A stretch of 64,000 nucleotides of DNA, taken from Sporosarcina sp. FSL W8-0480. Lineage in GTDB: Bacteria; Bacillota; Bacilli; Bacillales_A; Planococcaceae. The translations under genes and the position numbers were made by a program. The stretch is from assembly GCF_037963765.1 (NCBI RefSeq), contig NZ_CP150166.1, positions 3,045,501 to 3,109,500 of the forward strand, written 5' to 3'. Position 1 is the stretch's first letter; each line of letters starts with the position of its first letter. The notes under the pieces are model-generated. The model made no database searches, was not told where the DNA came from, and saw only the letters and a list, made by a program, of their open reading frames with translations. Shown piece after piece: positions 1 through 11,700 of this stretch.

Positions 1-1177
1 CATAATAGCCTGCCAAAATTTTTAGTAATGTGGATTTTCCGCTCCCACTCAGACCGACGACCGCATATCTTTTCCCTTTCTCAAAAACCAAATTAATGTT
101 TTCCAAAGTATTCTGTTCATCAGTCTTAAATGAGAAGCTCAAATTTTCAACTCGAATACTATGCTCTAAATTTGTTTTTTGAATTTTAAGACCAGATGAT
201 GCTTCCTTATTCAATAACTCATCGGAATTTCTTAACAACTGTAAGCTGGCACTTCTTTTTGCTACGGATGAAACAACATCATTAATAGGAGCAGTTACAT
301 TGTTAAGAAGCTGTACAAAGGCAAGGATTCCACCGATTGTCATTTGCCCCTCTATCGTCAACCATGCACCTGCAATAAAAAGGATTAACACAATTATCAC
401 AGTGCTGTTTTGAGTTAAGGACATTACAATCCCAAGCAATACTTGATACTTCTTCTTAGCATCCTCCTGTTGTTCTGCTTTTCCTTCAGATAGATTAAGT
501 ATCTCCTTTTCAATATTAAAGCTCTTTATAACCGGGTATCCGGAAAAAATATCTTTAATAAATGAAGTAAATATACCGTTATTTTTAGCAACATTGTTTT
601 GGGCACTAACTAACTTCCTATTAAAAATGGCTGAAACAATCAAAGGAAGTACGCAGGATACCAATACACATATCGCTAATATCCAGCTGATGTAAAACAT
701 AAGAGCGATGCCGAAGACGATCATTACACTTTGTGAAATTAGACGAATGGTCCCTCGAATATAATCTTCTTCTATAATCGTCATATCGTTATTCAATATG
801 GAAATATAGTTTCCGGTTTTCTCACTGTTAAAATCCTTTATTTTTAAACCAAGAATCCTTTCCGTTACGATCTTTTTTAAATTCGTCATCGCTTTTTTAG
901 TAAATCCATTCACGGTAATGATTTCTAACATATTCACTGAGATATTCACTAAAATATAGATGGCCGAAATTATGATCAAGCCATATAATGCCTGAAGCCC
1001 TTCCTCAATACCTTTGTCTATAAACTGCTGTAAAATAAGGGCTACACCTACACTTAAAAGGTAGGAGATGATTGAGAAAAATACCGCGAAACTATACATG
1101 ACTCTATTATTTTCATATATATAGCCTTTCAACTTTCTCCCATTACTGAAAGGGACCCCTACTGTACTTGTAGTCAT
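1..1177 (-). CDS. ABC exporter, fused membrane and ATPase domains (partial)
   Basis: The frame is open from an ATG at 1177 to the window edge, about 392 residues. The N-terminal ~300 residues are hydrophobic and read as a type I ABC exporter membrane domain. The nucleotide-binding domain follows, with a Walker A motif GLSGSGKST at about residues 376-384; the rest lies outside the window. The start is supported by an AAGGGGGAGA ribosome binding site directly upstream. It begins 10 bp after the stop of the 2511-aa NRPS, so it is almost certainly in the same operon. A half-transporter of this kind in an NRPS operon usually exports the finished peptide and may give self-protection; that role is inferred. 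It would act as a homodimer or heterodimer in the cytoplasmic membrane. Confidence 0.88.
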   Translation of the reverse strand, partial: MTTSTVGVPFSNGRKLKGYIYENNRVMYSFAVFFSIISYLLSVGVALILQQFIDKGIEEGLQALYGLIIISAIYILVNISVNMLEIITVNGFTKKAMTNLKKIVTERILGLKIKDFNSEKTGNYISILNNDMTIIEEDYIRGTIRLISQSVMIVFGIALMFYISWILAICVLVSCVLPLIVSAIFNRKLVSAQNNVAKNNGIFTSFIKDIFSGYPVIKSFNIEKEILNLSEGKAEQQEDAKKKYQVLLGIVMSLTQNSTVIIVLILFIAGAWLTIEGQMTIGGILAFVQLLNNVTAPINDVVSSVAKRSASLQLLRNSDELLNKEASSGLKIQKTNLEHSIRVENLSFSFKTDEQNTLENINLVFEKGKRYAVVGLSGSGKSTLLKILAGYY

Positions 1178-1187
1178 TCTCCCCCTT

Positions 1188-4100
1188 TTAATCATTTGCC
1201 CCTATTCCTTCCATTAACTGATTTAATAAATCAATTTCATCATCTAATAACTCAACACTGCTTACTTCTTCTATCAAATTCACTCTTTCTTTAGGCATTT
1301 GTTCGGAATTGGCAAATTTATAAAGCTCTTCTATGGCACTTAAAAAGTGTTTTTCAAAACTCTCCATATCTGCCTTACTTATGAATTGATGATCGTAATA
1401 ATTTGTGAATACGACCTTGTCCTTAACATATGCTCCATTTATTGTCAGAGGGTGGAATAATTGATTCTCGTCAGCAATATCGAATTGATTGAACCTGTCC
1501 GAAAATGCTATGCCTTTTAATTCGTGATTTTCAAGCGTGGTTTCTCCTAAGAAGTTAAAGATTATATCTGCATCGACCGTTAATGACTCGTCATGATGTA
1601 GATATCTCAGTATTCCATAGGAAATTCCTTGGTTTGGAACCTTTAAAAAGCTCCTTCTGACGTCCACTATTGCATCATTAATAGATAAATTAGGCTTTAA
1701 AATCATTGGATATATAGTTGTAAACCAGCCTACTGTTCTATTAATATTAATGTTTTCATTAAGTTCTTCTCTTCCGTGAGATTCTAACTCCAGTATATAA
1801 CTTGACGTATTCCTCCACTTTTTCAAGGCTATATTTAATGCGGTTATAAAGAATTCATCAGTTTCAATCCCAAAAATCCTATGATACTGCATGATCATTT
1901 GGGTGCACTTTTCTTTAGACATCTCAACACTAAATACGCCTAATCTCTTTTTACCAATGTACTCTTCTTCAGTTTTGGCTGTACCAAATAATCTGTCTGT
2001 GAATCTCCCTTCATACACTATCTCTTTCCAATGTTTTTCATCTTGTTGACTTAGATGGCTTTGTCCAAATTCCATTAAGCTTTCCACCCAATCCAAGTAC
2101 GAGGCTGTCTTTTTAGGCAATTCAACTTGCTTATTTGCGGCCAACTGATTATAAACGGTAAAGATGTCCACCACTATTATTCTCCAGGAAACACCGTCCA
2201 CCGCTAGATGATGTGCACAGACCATCAAATAATCCTTCGTTTTAGCATGAAATAATACTGCATGAAGCAATGGTCCATTTTGTATATCCATTGTGCTTTG
2301 CTCGTATTTCATCACTCTCTCAATTTCTTCGGTTGAGTCATCTTCAATAAATACTTCACTGAAGGCGCACAACCCCTCTTTCTCACCAATTGCTGTAATC
2401 CTTTGACGGGGATCATATACAACTCGTAACATGTCATGATGTTTCACGATTTTCTGTATTGCAGCCTTTAAAATATCTCCATTTAAAGGTGATTCCACTT
2501 CAAGAACTATGGATTGATTGAAGTGATTTGGATTTTTCAAGTCCAATTGAAGGAATCTACTTTGGATAGGTGATAAAGGAATTTCCCCGGACAATGAATC
2601 CTGACTATATTCCTCTATTTCTTTTACAACAACGTTTGCATTGCAAATGGATCCCACCGTTTGATAGTTCATAATATCTTTTATGGAAAGTCTGTATCCA
2701 AGTTCTCTTACAATAGAAGATACTTGAATTGCTTTAATTGAATCTCCACCTAACTCAAAGAAGCTATCATTTAGTCCAACAGGTTCTCTATTTAATACTT
2801 CTTCAAATGTCGTGGCTACCATTATTTCAATATCAGATGTAGGGGCAATGAATTCTTCTTGCCTTTCGAATCCGATATCCGGCAAAGCGTTTTTATCCGC
2901 TTTCCCATTTACAGTCAAAGGGATCTCGTCTATCGCCATAATATAGGAAGGTATCATGTATTCAGGTAATTCTTTTCTTAAACCTTCTCTTATTGCAGCT
3001 ATATCCGTTGATTCTTTCTCCTCCATTACCACGTATGCATAAAGGGCTTTATCCCCTTCGCCTACTTCCTTTGCGATGACTACCGTTTCCTTTATTCCCG
3101 CTTGTTTGTTGAAAACTTCCTCGATCTCCTGTAATTCAACTCGGTAGCCCCTTATTTTCACTTGCTGATCGATTCTGCCTAAGTACTCTATATTTCCGTC
3201 CGGCAGCCATCTTACCAAGTCTCCGCTTCTATACATTTTCCCTTTGCCGAATTTGTTGTCCACGAACTTTTCCTTATTGAGATCGTCCCGATTTAAATAA
3301 CCTCTACTAACACCTGATCCTGTAATGCATAATTCTCCAGGAACACCAATGCCACAAAGCTTGTCCCCGTTCAGTACATAAACTTGTGTACCGCTAATAG
3401 GCTTTCCGATTGGGATGGTATCGAAATCGTTCGGTATCTCATAGGTCGTTGTAAACGTTGTATTCTCTGTCGGACCATATCCATTGATGATTTTTATATT
3501 AGGATACAATGATTTAAATTTCCTTACATGACTAACAGATAGTTCTTCTCCACCTACGAACAAATTCTCCAAGTGCTCAAACATATCGGCTTTTATATCT
3601 AACATTTGATTGAACAGGCTTGATGTCATCCAAAGCGTATTTATTTTATTTTCTTTTAAAGATCTTGATAGTTTGTTTACATCTGTCAACGTATCTTGAG
3701 TTTCTAAATACAATGTTCCGCCGTTTAATAAACAACCGAAAAACTCAAATGTTGATGCATCAAAAGCAATTGATCCTGTCTGAAGAATTCTTGTTTCTTC
3801 ATTGAATGTGATGAAGTTGGGTTCTTTCACCAAACGAATGATACTTTTATGCTCAATAAGACTACCTTTTGGCTTTCCACTTGTTCCAGAAGTGTACATG
3901 ATGTAGGCTAGGTGATTGCCTTCCAAATTCAGATTTGGATTGGTGCTATTTCGATAATTATTATGATCTTTCAAGTTAATCTTTGTTAGTTGTTTTTCAA
4001 ATTCATAATCAAATTCGCCTAACAAGGCAGTTTTTGCCCCTACATCTTCGACTATGAAATCTATACGTTCTTTCGGATACGTATGGTCAATCGGAACATA

Positions 4101-7100
4101 GCTTGCCCCCGCCTTCAAAACGCCTAATATTCCGACGATTAACTGCAGAGATCGTTCTGAAAGAATAACAACCGGCTCTTCCTGCGCAACACCTTTTTCC
4201 AATAGTTCATGAGCCAATTCATTAGCCCTATTATTTAATTCAGCATAGGTCATTTCCTTGTCTTCAAATACAATGGCAGTTTTCGTCGGGAATTTATCCG
4301 CCATTTCTTCAAAGATTTGCTTCACACTGACCTCATCATAATTTCTTTCACTACGATTGAATTCACTAGTGATCACATTAAATTCATCGTGGATTAGTGA
4401 GTCCAGTTCTTCAATTTTCTGCTCCGTGTCAGCTGTTATACCCGAAAGTAGTTTGATGTACCGATTCATCATCAATTCAATACTCTCGCGTTTAAATAAA
4501 TCCGTATTATAAATACAATTCAGCTTGTACGTTCCATCTTTCAAGGACATTTCTATATCGATATCAAATTTCGATAGAGGGTCAGCAGTGAAAACGTCTT
4601 CGATGCTCATAGTATTTAACTCAAATTTGAATTCAGCTGCATTTTGCAGTGTAAAAGACACATCGAATAATGGATTCCTACTTGGATCCCTTTTATCCAC
4701 TACTTCATCCACTAATTCCTCAAAAGGATATTCTTGGTTTTCGTATGCCCCCATGCAATGTTCCTTTACCTCATCAAGAAAATCTTTAATAGTTTTTTCC
4801 GCATTTGGATAGCCACGCATCGCTAACGTATTCACGAACATCCCTAACGCCTTTTCGACATCCTTATGTGTCCTTCCAAACATCGGACTTCCGATTACGA
4901 TATCTTCCTGATGACTGTATTTATGAAGGGTGATCATAAGTCCACCAAGGAGAATCATATAATCGGTCAAGTGATTCTCGTTTGCAAATCTTCTTATTTT
5001 TGCAGTTACGTCTTCTTGGAGATCAATCGTAATTCGATCACCATTAAAGGTTTTGATCATCGGCCTTTTGGCATCGTAAGGTAAATGTAAAGCTTCAGGT
5101 TTGGTTTTATAGATGTTATGCCAATAATCCTTTTGGGCTTGCAAATCCCTTGTATTAAACCATTCACTGTAATTCTTATATTGAATGACCTGTTTCTCTA
5201 ACTCTCCGCCATTACACAAAGCTATAAATTCTTCCATAAATAGATTAATACTTACAGCATCGGAAACGATATGGTGGGTATCAAACAGTAAATAGCCATG
5301 GCTCTCCGATAATTTCACTAAGCCTAATCTGACTAATCGGTTTTTATTCAACTCAAAAGGCCTGACAAACTCTTGCATAAGCTGTTTTTTGGATAGTCCT
5401 CCATCCAAAATTCTTATATCAGCGTCCACCGTTTGAGAAATCCTTTGAATATACTCTCCATCCTCTATATGGAAACTCGTTCTCAAAATTTCGTGATGCT
5501 CAATGAGTTTTTGAAATACCGCTGAAAAGAGCTCCGTATCAAAGTTCCCTTTAACTTCGATTCCAAAAGGCATATTATAAGCTAAGGAATCTGGATTAAC
5601 CTCTTGCAATACATACATTCTCTTTGCAGATGAAATCATTGGGTAACTCATTTTCATTTCAGCAAGTGGTATAGGATAGAAATTCAAATTCTCAACGGAA
5701 TTCATAAAGAAAGCAAGGTCCTCAACAACCGGATGCTTAAACACATCCGATATTTTCACATCCTTACCTATTTCTTGTTTGATTAAATTCACAAGTTCCA
5801 TTGCAAGAATACTGTGTCCGCCTAATTCAAAGAAATTATCTGTTATGCCGATTCGATCTCTATTTAAAAGCTTCATATAAATACTGCAAAGTTTCTTTTC
5901 CAAAGATGTCTTTGGTGCGATGAATTCCCTTTCTTCGCTATTCGCCAGCAATAATAGTGCTTTATGATCCACTTTGCCATTTCTTGTCTTAGGAATATCT
6001 TCAACGTTATGCCAAAAACTTGGGACCATATATTCTGGAACCTGTTGTCTAATAGTATTTTTAACCCGATTCAAATCAGCCTCTATACTATCTGTTTTAA
6101 ACGCAATGAAAGCATGGATTTTCTTATCATTCTCATATTCTTGAACTACGACGGCAACATCTTTAATCGTATGATCATGTCTAATACAGGATTCGATTTC
6201 GCCTAATTCGACCCTATATCCTCTAATTTTCACTTGATCATCAATACGACCGATGTATTCAACGTTTCCATCCGGAAGCCATTGCGCCAAATCTCCAGTT
6301 CTATAAAGTTTCCCTTCGCCGAAAGGATTGTCTATAAACTTTTCTTCTGTTAGCTCAACTCTATTTAGGTAACCCCTTCCCACGCCTCCCCCTGCGATGC
6401 AAAGTTCGCCCGGCATACGGATTCCACAAAGGTTCGTACCCTGCAGAATATATATTTGGGTATTAAAAGTAGGTTTTCCAATAGGCACTGATTTATAATT
6501 TGCTCTTTCATCTGACCTGATAAAGAAATCGGTCGCACAGACTGTGGACTCCGTTGGGCCATAAGCATTTACATAATCTATTCCTTGTTTTACATGGTTC
6601 AGTACATGTGGATTGGATTCAGAACCTGCAGTTATAATGAGCCGCACTGTATCCAATTCTGTTAACAAGAAATATTGCGGAGGCAAGGTCACCACCGTAA
6701 CTCCCATTTCCCTAACATAATTGCTAAATAGTTGCGGGTCTTCTATAATTTCGTCATCCGTTAAGACAAGCGTTCCACCATGAAATAATGCCATTATAAT
6801 TTCCCAAACTGCAGCATCAAATGATAGGTTTGCAAATTGCAAGATAGAATCTTTATCATCTATCTCATAATGGTTACGATGGTGTTTAGAAAGATTGACA
6901 ACATTATGATGTTCAATCATTACTCCCTTAGGCTGTCCTGTAGTGCCTGATGTATATATGATATAAGCGAGGGACTCTGGTTTAATATCAACAGTATCTA
7001 TCTCTTCCGTATAGACCGTGTCATCATTTAAATTTATTTGTTTTCTACTTGTATATCCAAGCTCTTCGGTACAGAGAACTAGTTTAGGATTGCTATCCTC

Positions 7101-8723
7101 TAACATATATTCAATTCGAGTCTTTGGGTATTTTGAGTCGATTGGTATATAGGCAGCCCCCGATTTTAGGACTCCTAATATACCGGCAATAATTTCAATT
7201 CCTTTATTTCCAACAATGGCGACCAAGTCATTGGATTTTATTCCATTCTTTCTTAATGTAAATGCTATCTGATTAGCCATCTTATTTAACTCGGGATAAG
7301 TTAGTCGCTGATCCCGATACGCAATGGCAACTTTATCGGGATAGCTAAAAACCTGTTTTTCAAATACCGAAACAATGGTTTCATCTTTAGATATGTTGTC
7401 CGGAGTTTTATTAAACTCAAGTAAAATCTTGTTCTGTTCCATTGGTGGTAAAATGTTCATATCAGAAATGGATATTGACTTGTTAGCGGCCTCTATTAAC
7501 TGCTTAACAATATAGACTAACCTGTCATGCATTCTTTCAATATCCTCTTCGTCAAACAATGAAATTCTGTAATCATAATCTATGCTGAGCTCATTTTCCT
7601 TTGACCGATCACTTACATGAACGGTTAAAGCATTGTACTGATGACTACTATTTAACCACTCAATATTGTCTAAAACGGATGTGAGTTCAGAATCATAATT
7701 CGCATTCTGATATGAATAGCCAATCTCTAATAGATTTAAATCTTTCTTCAAATGCCTGTTCATATACTCATTGATGTCATTATAGGTATACGATGAGTGT
7801 CTAAGCATACTTGTTTGTTTCTGTTGAATGTCCAACAAAAATTCTTTGGCATTCATATCTTTATCGATAGTAGCTAATAGTGGTAATAAATGAACAAACT
7901 CTCCAAATATCTTCCTATCCCTTTTCTTCCTACCTAATACAGCCACTCCAAGAGAGATGGAATCAGTTTGTTTTTCATAGGAGTTAAGTAAAATTAGGGA
8001 ACTAAGAAATAAAACGGGTAATGAAACACCACAGTTTTCTGCGCCTGTAACGATGGATTTTGTTTCTTCTTCGTCTACGTTAAATGACATTCTTCTACTT
8101 TTCAGGTCTTCAATTGAAGATGCTTTAGGGTATTGATTGACACTATCGAATTTTTCTAAAAGCCGAGTCCAATACTCTTTACTTTTTTGCTTTCTTTTCG
8201 AGTCCTTTTCTTCATGCTCCTTTTTAATGTATTCTTCAAAAGAGGCTTCAGGATCCTCCTCAACCTCAATACGCAGCATATATTGACGTAGTTTTTTAGA
8301 AAAAATCTCGACTAATGACCAAGCATCAGCTATAGAATGATGCATAAAAAGCGCAAAAGACATTTTACCATTTGGTTTATGAAGTATATAAATCTCGTAC
8401 AGTTTTCCACCTTTATTGAAATAACACTTACTCATATGGATCGCTTTAAACTGTTCGTATACATTCCAAGTCGTAATTTCGACTAATGGAATGTCTTCAT
8501 AGTGAAAGCTTTCAAATGTTTGGTATAAATCGGTATCCTTTTCGATGTATCTTATTTGAAAAGCGTCCAACTCTTTGAGCACATGATTTAGTCCTTCATT
8601 TATTTCTTCATATGAATAGTTCGACTTAAAATCTGCGACAATTCCTAAGGTATTGATGCTCGTATTTTCAAAAATACTTTCAATATCTATAATTTGTTTT
8701 TGACTTTCCGACAATCCAATCAT
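1188..8723 (-). CDS. NRPS, 2 modules: C(starter)-A-T-C-A-T-E
   Basis: A 2511-aa nonribosomal peptide synthetase. The N-terminal condensation domain (about 1-430) has HHSIADA at 128-134 and a segment TVHVSDR...IDYDYR that resembles the lipoinitiation (C-starter) domain of surfactin synthetase SrfAA, so it probably loads a fatty acyl group. A domain 1 (about 440-930) gives the pocket code D-A-W-Q-I-A-A-V-C, nearest to Phe-type codes but with Gln at the fourth position. T1 has its phosphopantetheine Ser at 971 (GGHS). Then a second C domain with HHIVSDA, A domain 2 (pocket D-A-F-W-F-G-G-T-F, Val-type), T2 with Ser1995 (GGDS) and a terminal epimerisation domain (HHLAVDG, ESHGRE, RTVGWFTTIYP). It should make acyl-X1-D-Val and hand it to a module starting with a D-accepting C domain. 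It is last of the three NRPS genes but probably first in biosynthesis. It starts 12 bp after the 1484-aa NRPS. Confidence 0.93.
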   Translation of the reverse strand: MIGLSESQKQIIDIESIFENTSINTLGIVADFKSNYSYEEINEGLNHVLKELDAFQIRYIEKDTDLYQTFESFHYEDIPLVEITTWNVYEQFKAIHMSKCYFNKGGKLYEIYILHKPNGKMSFALFMHHSIADAWSLVEIFSKKLRQYMLRIEVEEDPEASFEEYIKKEHEEKDSKRKQKSKEYWTRLLEKFDSVNQYPKASSIEDLKSRRMSFNVDEEETKSIVTGAENCGVSLPVLFLSSLILLNSYEKQTDSISLGVAVLGRKKRDRKIFGEFVHLLPLLATIDKDMNAKEFLLDIQQKQTSMLRHSSYTYNDINEYMNRHLKKDLNLLEIGYSYQNANYDSELTSVLDNIEWLNSSHQYNALTVHVSDRSKENELSIDYDYRISLFDEEDIERMHDRLVYIVKQLIEAANKSISISDMNILPPMEQNKILLEFNKTPDNISKDETIVSVFEKQVFSYPDKVAIAYRDQRLTYPELNKMANQIAFTLRKNGIKSNDLVAIVGNKGIEIIAGILGVLKSGAAYIPIDSKYPKTRIEYMLEDSNPKLVLCTEELGYTSRKQINLNDDTVYTEEIDTVDIKPESLAYIIYTSGTTGQPKGVMIEHHNVVNLSKHHRNHYEIDDKDSILQFANLSFDAAVWEIIMALFHGGTLVLTDDEIIEDPQLFSNYVREMGVTVVTLPPQYFLLTELDTVRLIITAGSESNPHVLNHVKQGIDYVNAYGPTESTVCATDFFIRSDERANYKSVPIGKPTFNTQIYILQGTNLCGIRMPGELCIAGGGVGRGYLNRVELTEEKFIDNPFGEGKLYRTGDLAQWLPDGNVEYIGRIDDQVKIRGYRVELGEIESCIRHDHTIKDVAVVVQEYENDKKIHAFIAFKTDSIEADLNRVKNTIRQQVPEYMVPSFWHNVEDIPKTRNGKVDHKALLLLANSEEREFIAPKTSLEKKLCSIYMKLLNRDRIGITDNFFELGGHSILAMELVNLIKQEIGKDVKISDVFKHPVVEDLAFFMNSVENLNFYPIPLAEMKMSYPMISSAKRMYVLQEVNPDSLAYNMPFGIEVKGNFDTELFSAVFQKLIEHHEILRTSFHIEDGEYIQRISQTVDADIRILDGGLSKKQLMQEFVRPFELNKNRLVRLGLVKLSESHGYLLFDTHHIVSDAVSINLFMEEFIALCNGGELEKQVIQYKNYSEWFNTRDLQAQKDYWHNIYKTKPEALHLPYDAKRPMIKTFNGDRITIDLQEDVTAKIRRFANENHLTDYMILLGGLMITLHKYSHQEDIVIGSPMFGRTHKDVEKALGMFVNTLAMRGYPNAEKTIKDFLDEVKEHCMGAYENQEYPFEELVDEVVDKRDPSRNPLFDVSFTLQNAAEFKFELNTMSIEDVFTADPLSKFDIDIEMSLKDGTYKLNCIYNTDLFKRESIELMMNRYIKLLSGITADTEQKIEELDSLIHDEFNVITSEFNRSERNYDEVSVKQIFEEMADKFPTKTAIVFEDKEMTYAELNNRANELAHELLEKGVAQEEPVVILSERSLQLIVGILGVLKAGASYVPIDHTYPKERIDFIVEDVGAKTALLGEFDYEFEKQLTKINLKDHNNYRNSTNPNLNLEGNHLAYIMYTSGTSGKPKGSLIEHKSIIRLVKEPNFITFNEETRILQTGSIAFDASTFEFFGCLLNGGTLYLETQDTLTDVNKLSRSLKENKINTLWMTSSLFNQMLDIKADMFEHLENLFVGGEELSVSHVRKFKSLYPNIKIINGYGPTENTTFTTTYEIPNDFDTIPIGKPISGTQVYVLNGDKLCGIGVPGELCITGSGVSRGYLNRDDLNKEKFVDNKFGKGKMYRSGDLVRWLPDGNIEYLGRIDQQVKIRGYRVELQEIEEVFNKQAGIKETVVIAKEVGEGDKALYAYVVMEEKESTDIAAIREGLRKELPEYMIPSYIMAIDEIPLTVNGKADKNALPDIGFERQEEFIAPTSDIEIMVATTFEEVLNREPVGLNDSFFELGGDSIKAIQVSSIVRELGYRLSIKDIMNYQTVGSICNANVVVKEIEEYSQDSLSGEIPLSPIQSRFLQLDLKNPNHFNQSIVLEVESPLNGDILKAAIQKIVKHHDMLRVVYDPRQRITAIGEKEGLCAFSEVFIEDDSTEEIERVMKYEQSTMDIQNGPLLHAVLFHAKTKDYLMVCAHHLAVDGVSWRIIVVDIFTVYNQLAANKQVELPKKTASYLDWVESLMEFGQSHLSQQDEKHWKEIVYEGRFTDRLFGTAKTEEEYIGKKRLGVFSVEMSKEKCTQMIMQYHRIFGIETDEFFITALNIALKKWRNTSSYILELESHGREELNENININRTVGWFTTIYPMILKPNLSINDAIVDVRRSFLKVPNQGISYGILRYLHHDESLTVDADIIFNFLGETTLENHELKGIAFSDRFNQFDIADENQLFHPLTINGAYVKDKVVFTNYYDHQFISKADMESFEKHFLSAIEELYKFANSEQMPKERVNLIEEVSSVELLDDEIDLLNQLMEGIGAND

Positions 8724-8735
8724 TTTTACACCTCT

Positions 8736-11700
8736 CTATACCTCTACCATCCTGTATCCATGAAGTATTATTTTGTCCATAGCTTCCATTACTTGCTCTT
8801 CCCTATTTTCAAATCCTGTTGCAACGATCACCACACCATCATCTGTAAACTGGCATCTCACATTTATCGGCAACTTACCACTCGACGTATCTATTATCTT
8901 CCTTGCATTCATATCTAAAGTACTTTCTGCCGTGATTCCTGAATCATCACCATAGCTTGTCACTGCATTGACGCTAGGTATTTTGCTTCCATTTTCTATT
9001 AGCCAGTTTTCCTGTTCGCGATTTAAATCTCTTATTCCTAAACAAAGTTCCGGTGAGTTGGCAAGTAGTTCACTTATCTTCTCAAACCTGTTTCTTTCAG
9101 CTAAATCAATGGTGAATAATTTCGCTTCTTGGAAAAGACCAAGCGTCCTACTATTCGAAGCGTTTCTACCATGATGTAAAATAATCACAGGTATTTTATC
9201 GACTGCCTTCATCGTTTCTTCTTGAAGTATGATTGCTTCAAGCAATGAAAGTGTTGCAAGCAATTGATTAGTCATTACTGTATGATCTACATTGCTTTCA
9301 TCGAACTTCTTTTTAAAGACAGTCATTTTGCTTTTATTCTTATAGAGCAAGTCCATATTTTGAGCTGCATTCACGAATTCATTGAATTTCAATTCACTTG
9401 ATCCTTTTACTGCAGTTTCATTCTTCACATGTTGTGAATAGAAATGATCCTCTATTTTCCGGTGAATTAATTCCGGTTCTTTTAATAATTGATTTATCCT
9501 ACGCTCAAAAATTGAGGAAGAAGTCATATCCCATAAAGCATGGTGGATAAAAATATAAACGACATATTTGTTATGGGTAGCCTTGATGATGCAAATCTTA
9601 TTCAGCAAAGGTCCCTCAAACAAGTTCTTCGTGTCTAACCCGAACTTCTCGACAAGCGAATAGACGACTTGAGTGTCTTTTTGATTACTTCCACTAATGT
9701 CTACTACTGGAATCCTGTGATTCGTTGAAATTTCACTTTCAATGAATAAGTTCTTTTCCTGATCATAGCGGGTCCTTAAAACAGACTGTTCTGCTATAAC
9801 CCTTAAAATTGCCCTTTCAAGTTCACTCACTGTATATTCGCCTTCAAGGATAAAACGTCCGCTTGAGCCCCCACCAATGGTATCTTCAAGAAAGATTTGT
9901 TGGGATAAAGAAGGTTCATACTCCCCGACACTATTTCCTCTAACGATTGAATCACCATATGAATCCAATTCCTCAAGGAAATCTTTATAATGGATTTTGG
10001 CATCCGCGATTTTCTTGTTTATATCCAATTCAGATGAATAATCAACCTTCTCATGTCCATCTTCTTGTCCTTCATCCATCAAGGCTTTCGCCAATTCAAG
10101 TACAGTCCCGTTTTTCATAAGTTTTTTTATCGATAGAGCATAATCCACATTCCTACATAAAGTAGTAAACCTGATGGCCTTTATGGAATCTCCGCCTAAT
10201 TCAAAGAAATTGTCTTTAATGCCAACCTGATCAATTCCTAAGACTTCTTCAAACAGTTTACAAAGAGTTTCCTCAACCGAATTTCTTGGAGCAATGTATT
10301 CCACATGCCTTTCCAATTCGATTGCTGGCAATGCTTTTTTATCAATTTTCCCGTTAACAGTTAAAGGAATCTCGGCTATTTCCATTACATAGGCCGGTAT
10401 CATGTACTCAGGTAATTCTTTCCGTACACCTGCTTTTACCGTAACTATATCCGTCGCGTTTTCTTCGTCCATCACAACATAAGCGCATAAGGCTTGATTT
10501 CCTTCGTCTATTTCCTTTGCGATGACAACAGTTTCCTTTATGCCTGCTTGCTTGTTGAAAACTTCCTCTATCTCCTGCAGTTCAACGCGATAGCCCCGGA
10601 TTTTCACTTGGTTATCGATTCTACCTAAGTACTCGATGTTTCCGTCCGGCAGCCATCTTACCAAATCTCCACTCCTATACATTTTGCCTTCGCCAAAAGG
10701 ATTATCGACAAACTTCTCCTTCGTCAGTTCCTCACTATTTAAATAGCCTCTGCTGACGCCGGATCCTGTAATACATAATTCTCCCGGAATACCGATGCCG
10801 CAGATTTGTTCGTCTTGGCAAATATATGCAGTCCGTCCCACTATCGGCTTCCCTGCTTGGATAGTGCCTGTTTGATCCTTCGGTACATGATAGAATGCAG
10901 CGCATACCGTTTGCTCGGTTGAACCGAACGTATTACCCACATTGGCATGTTCCAATAAATTATCGATATAGCTGTATTTGAGTGTATCTCCGCCATTTAA
11001 ATAGAGATTTACAGTTTTAGGAATTCGTCCTTGATTGAACTCCTTCAATAACAGAGTGGAACAACTGATTAACGTCACTTCATGCTCGTCCATATAATCA
11101 CATGCTTTGTTTATATCCGTAATTCGCTCCTCATTATAAAGAACTACTTTTCCACCTCTAATATGGACTGGATACACTTCTTCAACGATGGTGTCGAAGT
11201 TATAGGCCGTATGCTGGAGCGCTACTGTTTCTTCAGAGATGTTAAATTCATCTGCAAAAGATCGTACATAAGAGGTGGCGCCTGCATGCTCGACCATGAC
11301 GCTTTTTGGTTTTCCACTCGTTCCTGATGTCGACGTTAAATAGATCAAGTCCTCTTTTTCATTGATCTTTACCGGGTTCTCTTCACAACCGCTATACGCA
11401 TCTTCGGAAAACAGGTGTAAACAAACATAGTCTCCCTCCGGGGCGTCTACCCCTTTCCCTAAAAGAATCACTTTCGGGGAATAGTCGTTTAAGATGAAGT
11501 TTATCCGGTCTTTCGGGAAGCTTATATCAATTGGTCCATAGGCTCCACCGGATTTCATGACGCCATAAATTCCTATCATCATTTCAAGATTTCTTTCAGA
11601 AAGTATTGCCACTATGTCATTTCTGCCGACGCCTAATTCCCTCAATTTATGAGATAGTGAATTGGCTTTTCTATTTAGTTCATCGTAAGTGAGTTCTTCA

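Noticed and set aside
1188-8723. Thioesterase domain at the end of the 2511-aa NRPS
   Set aside because: The terminal domain has HHLAVDG, ESHGRE and RTVGWFTTIYP, which are epimerisation motifs; no GxSxG serine hydrolase fold is present.
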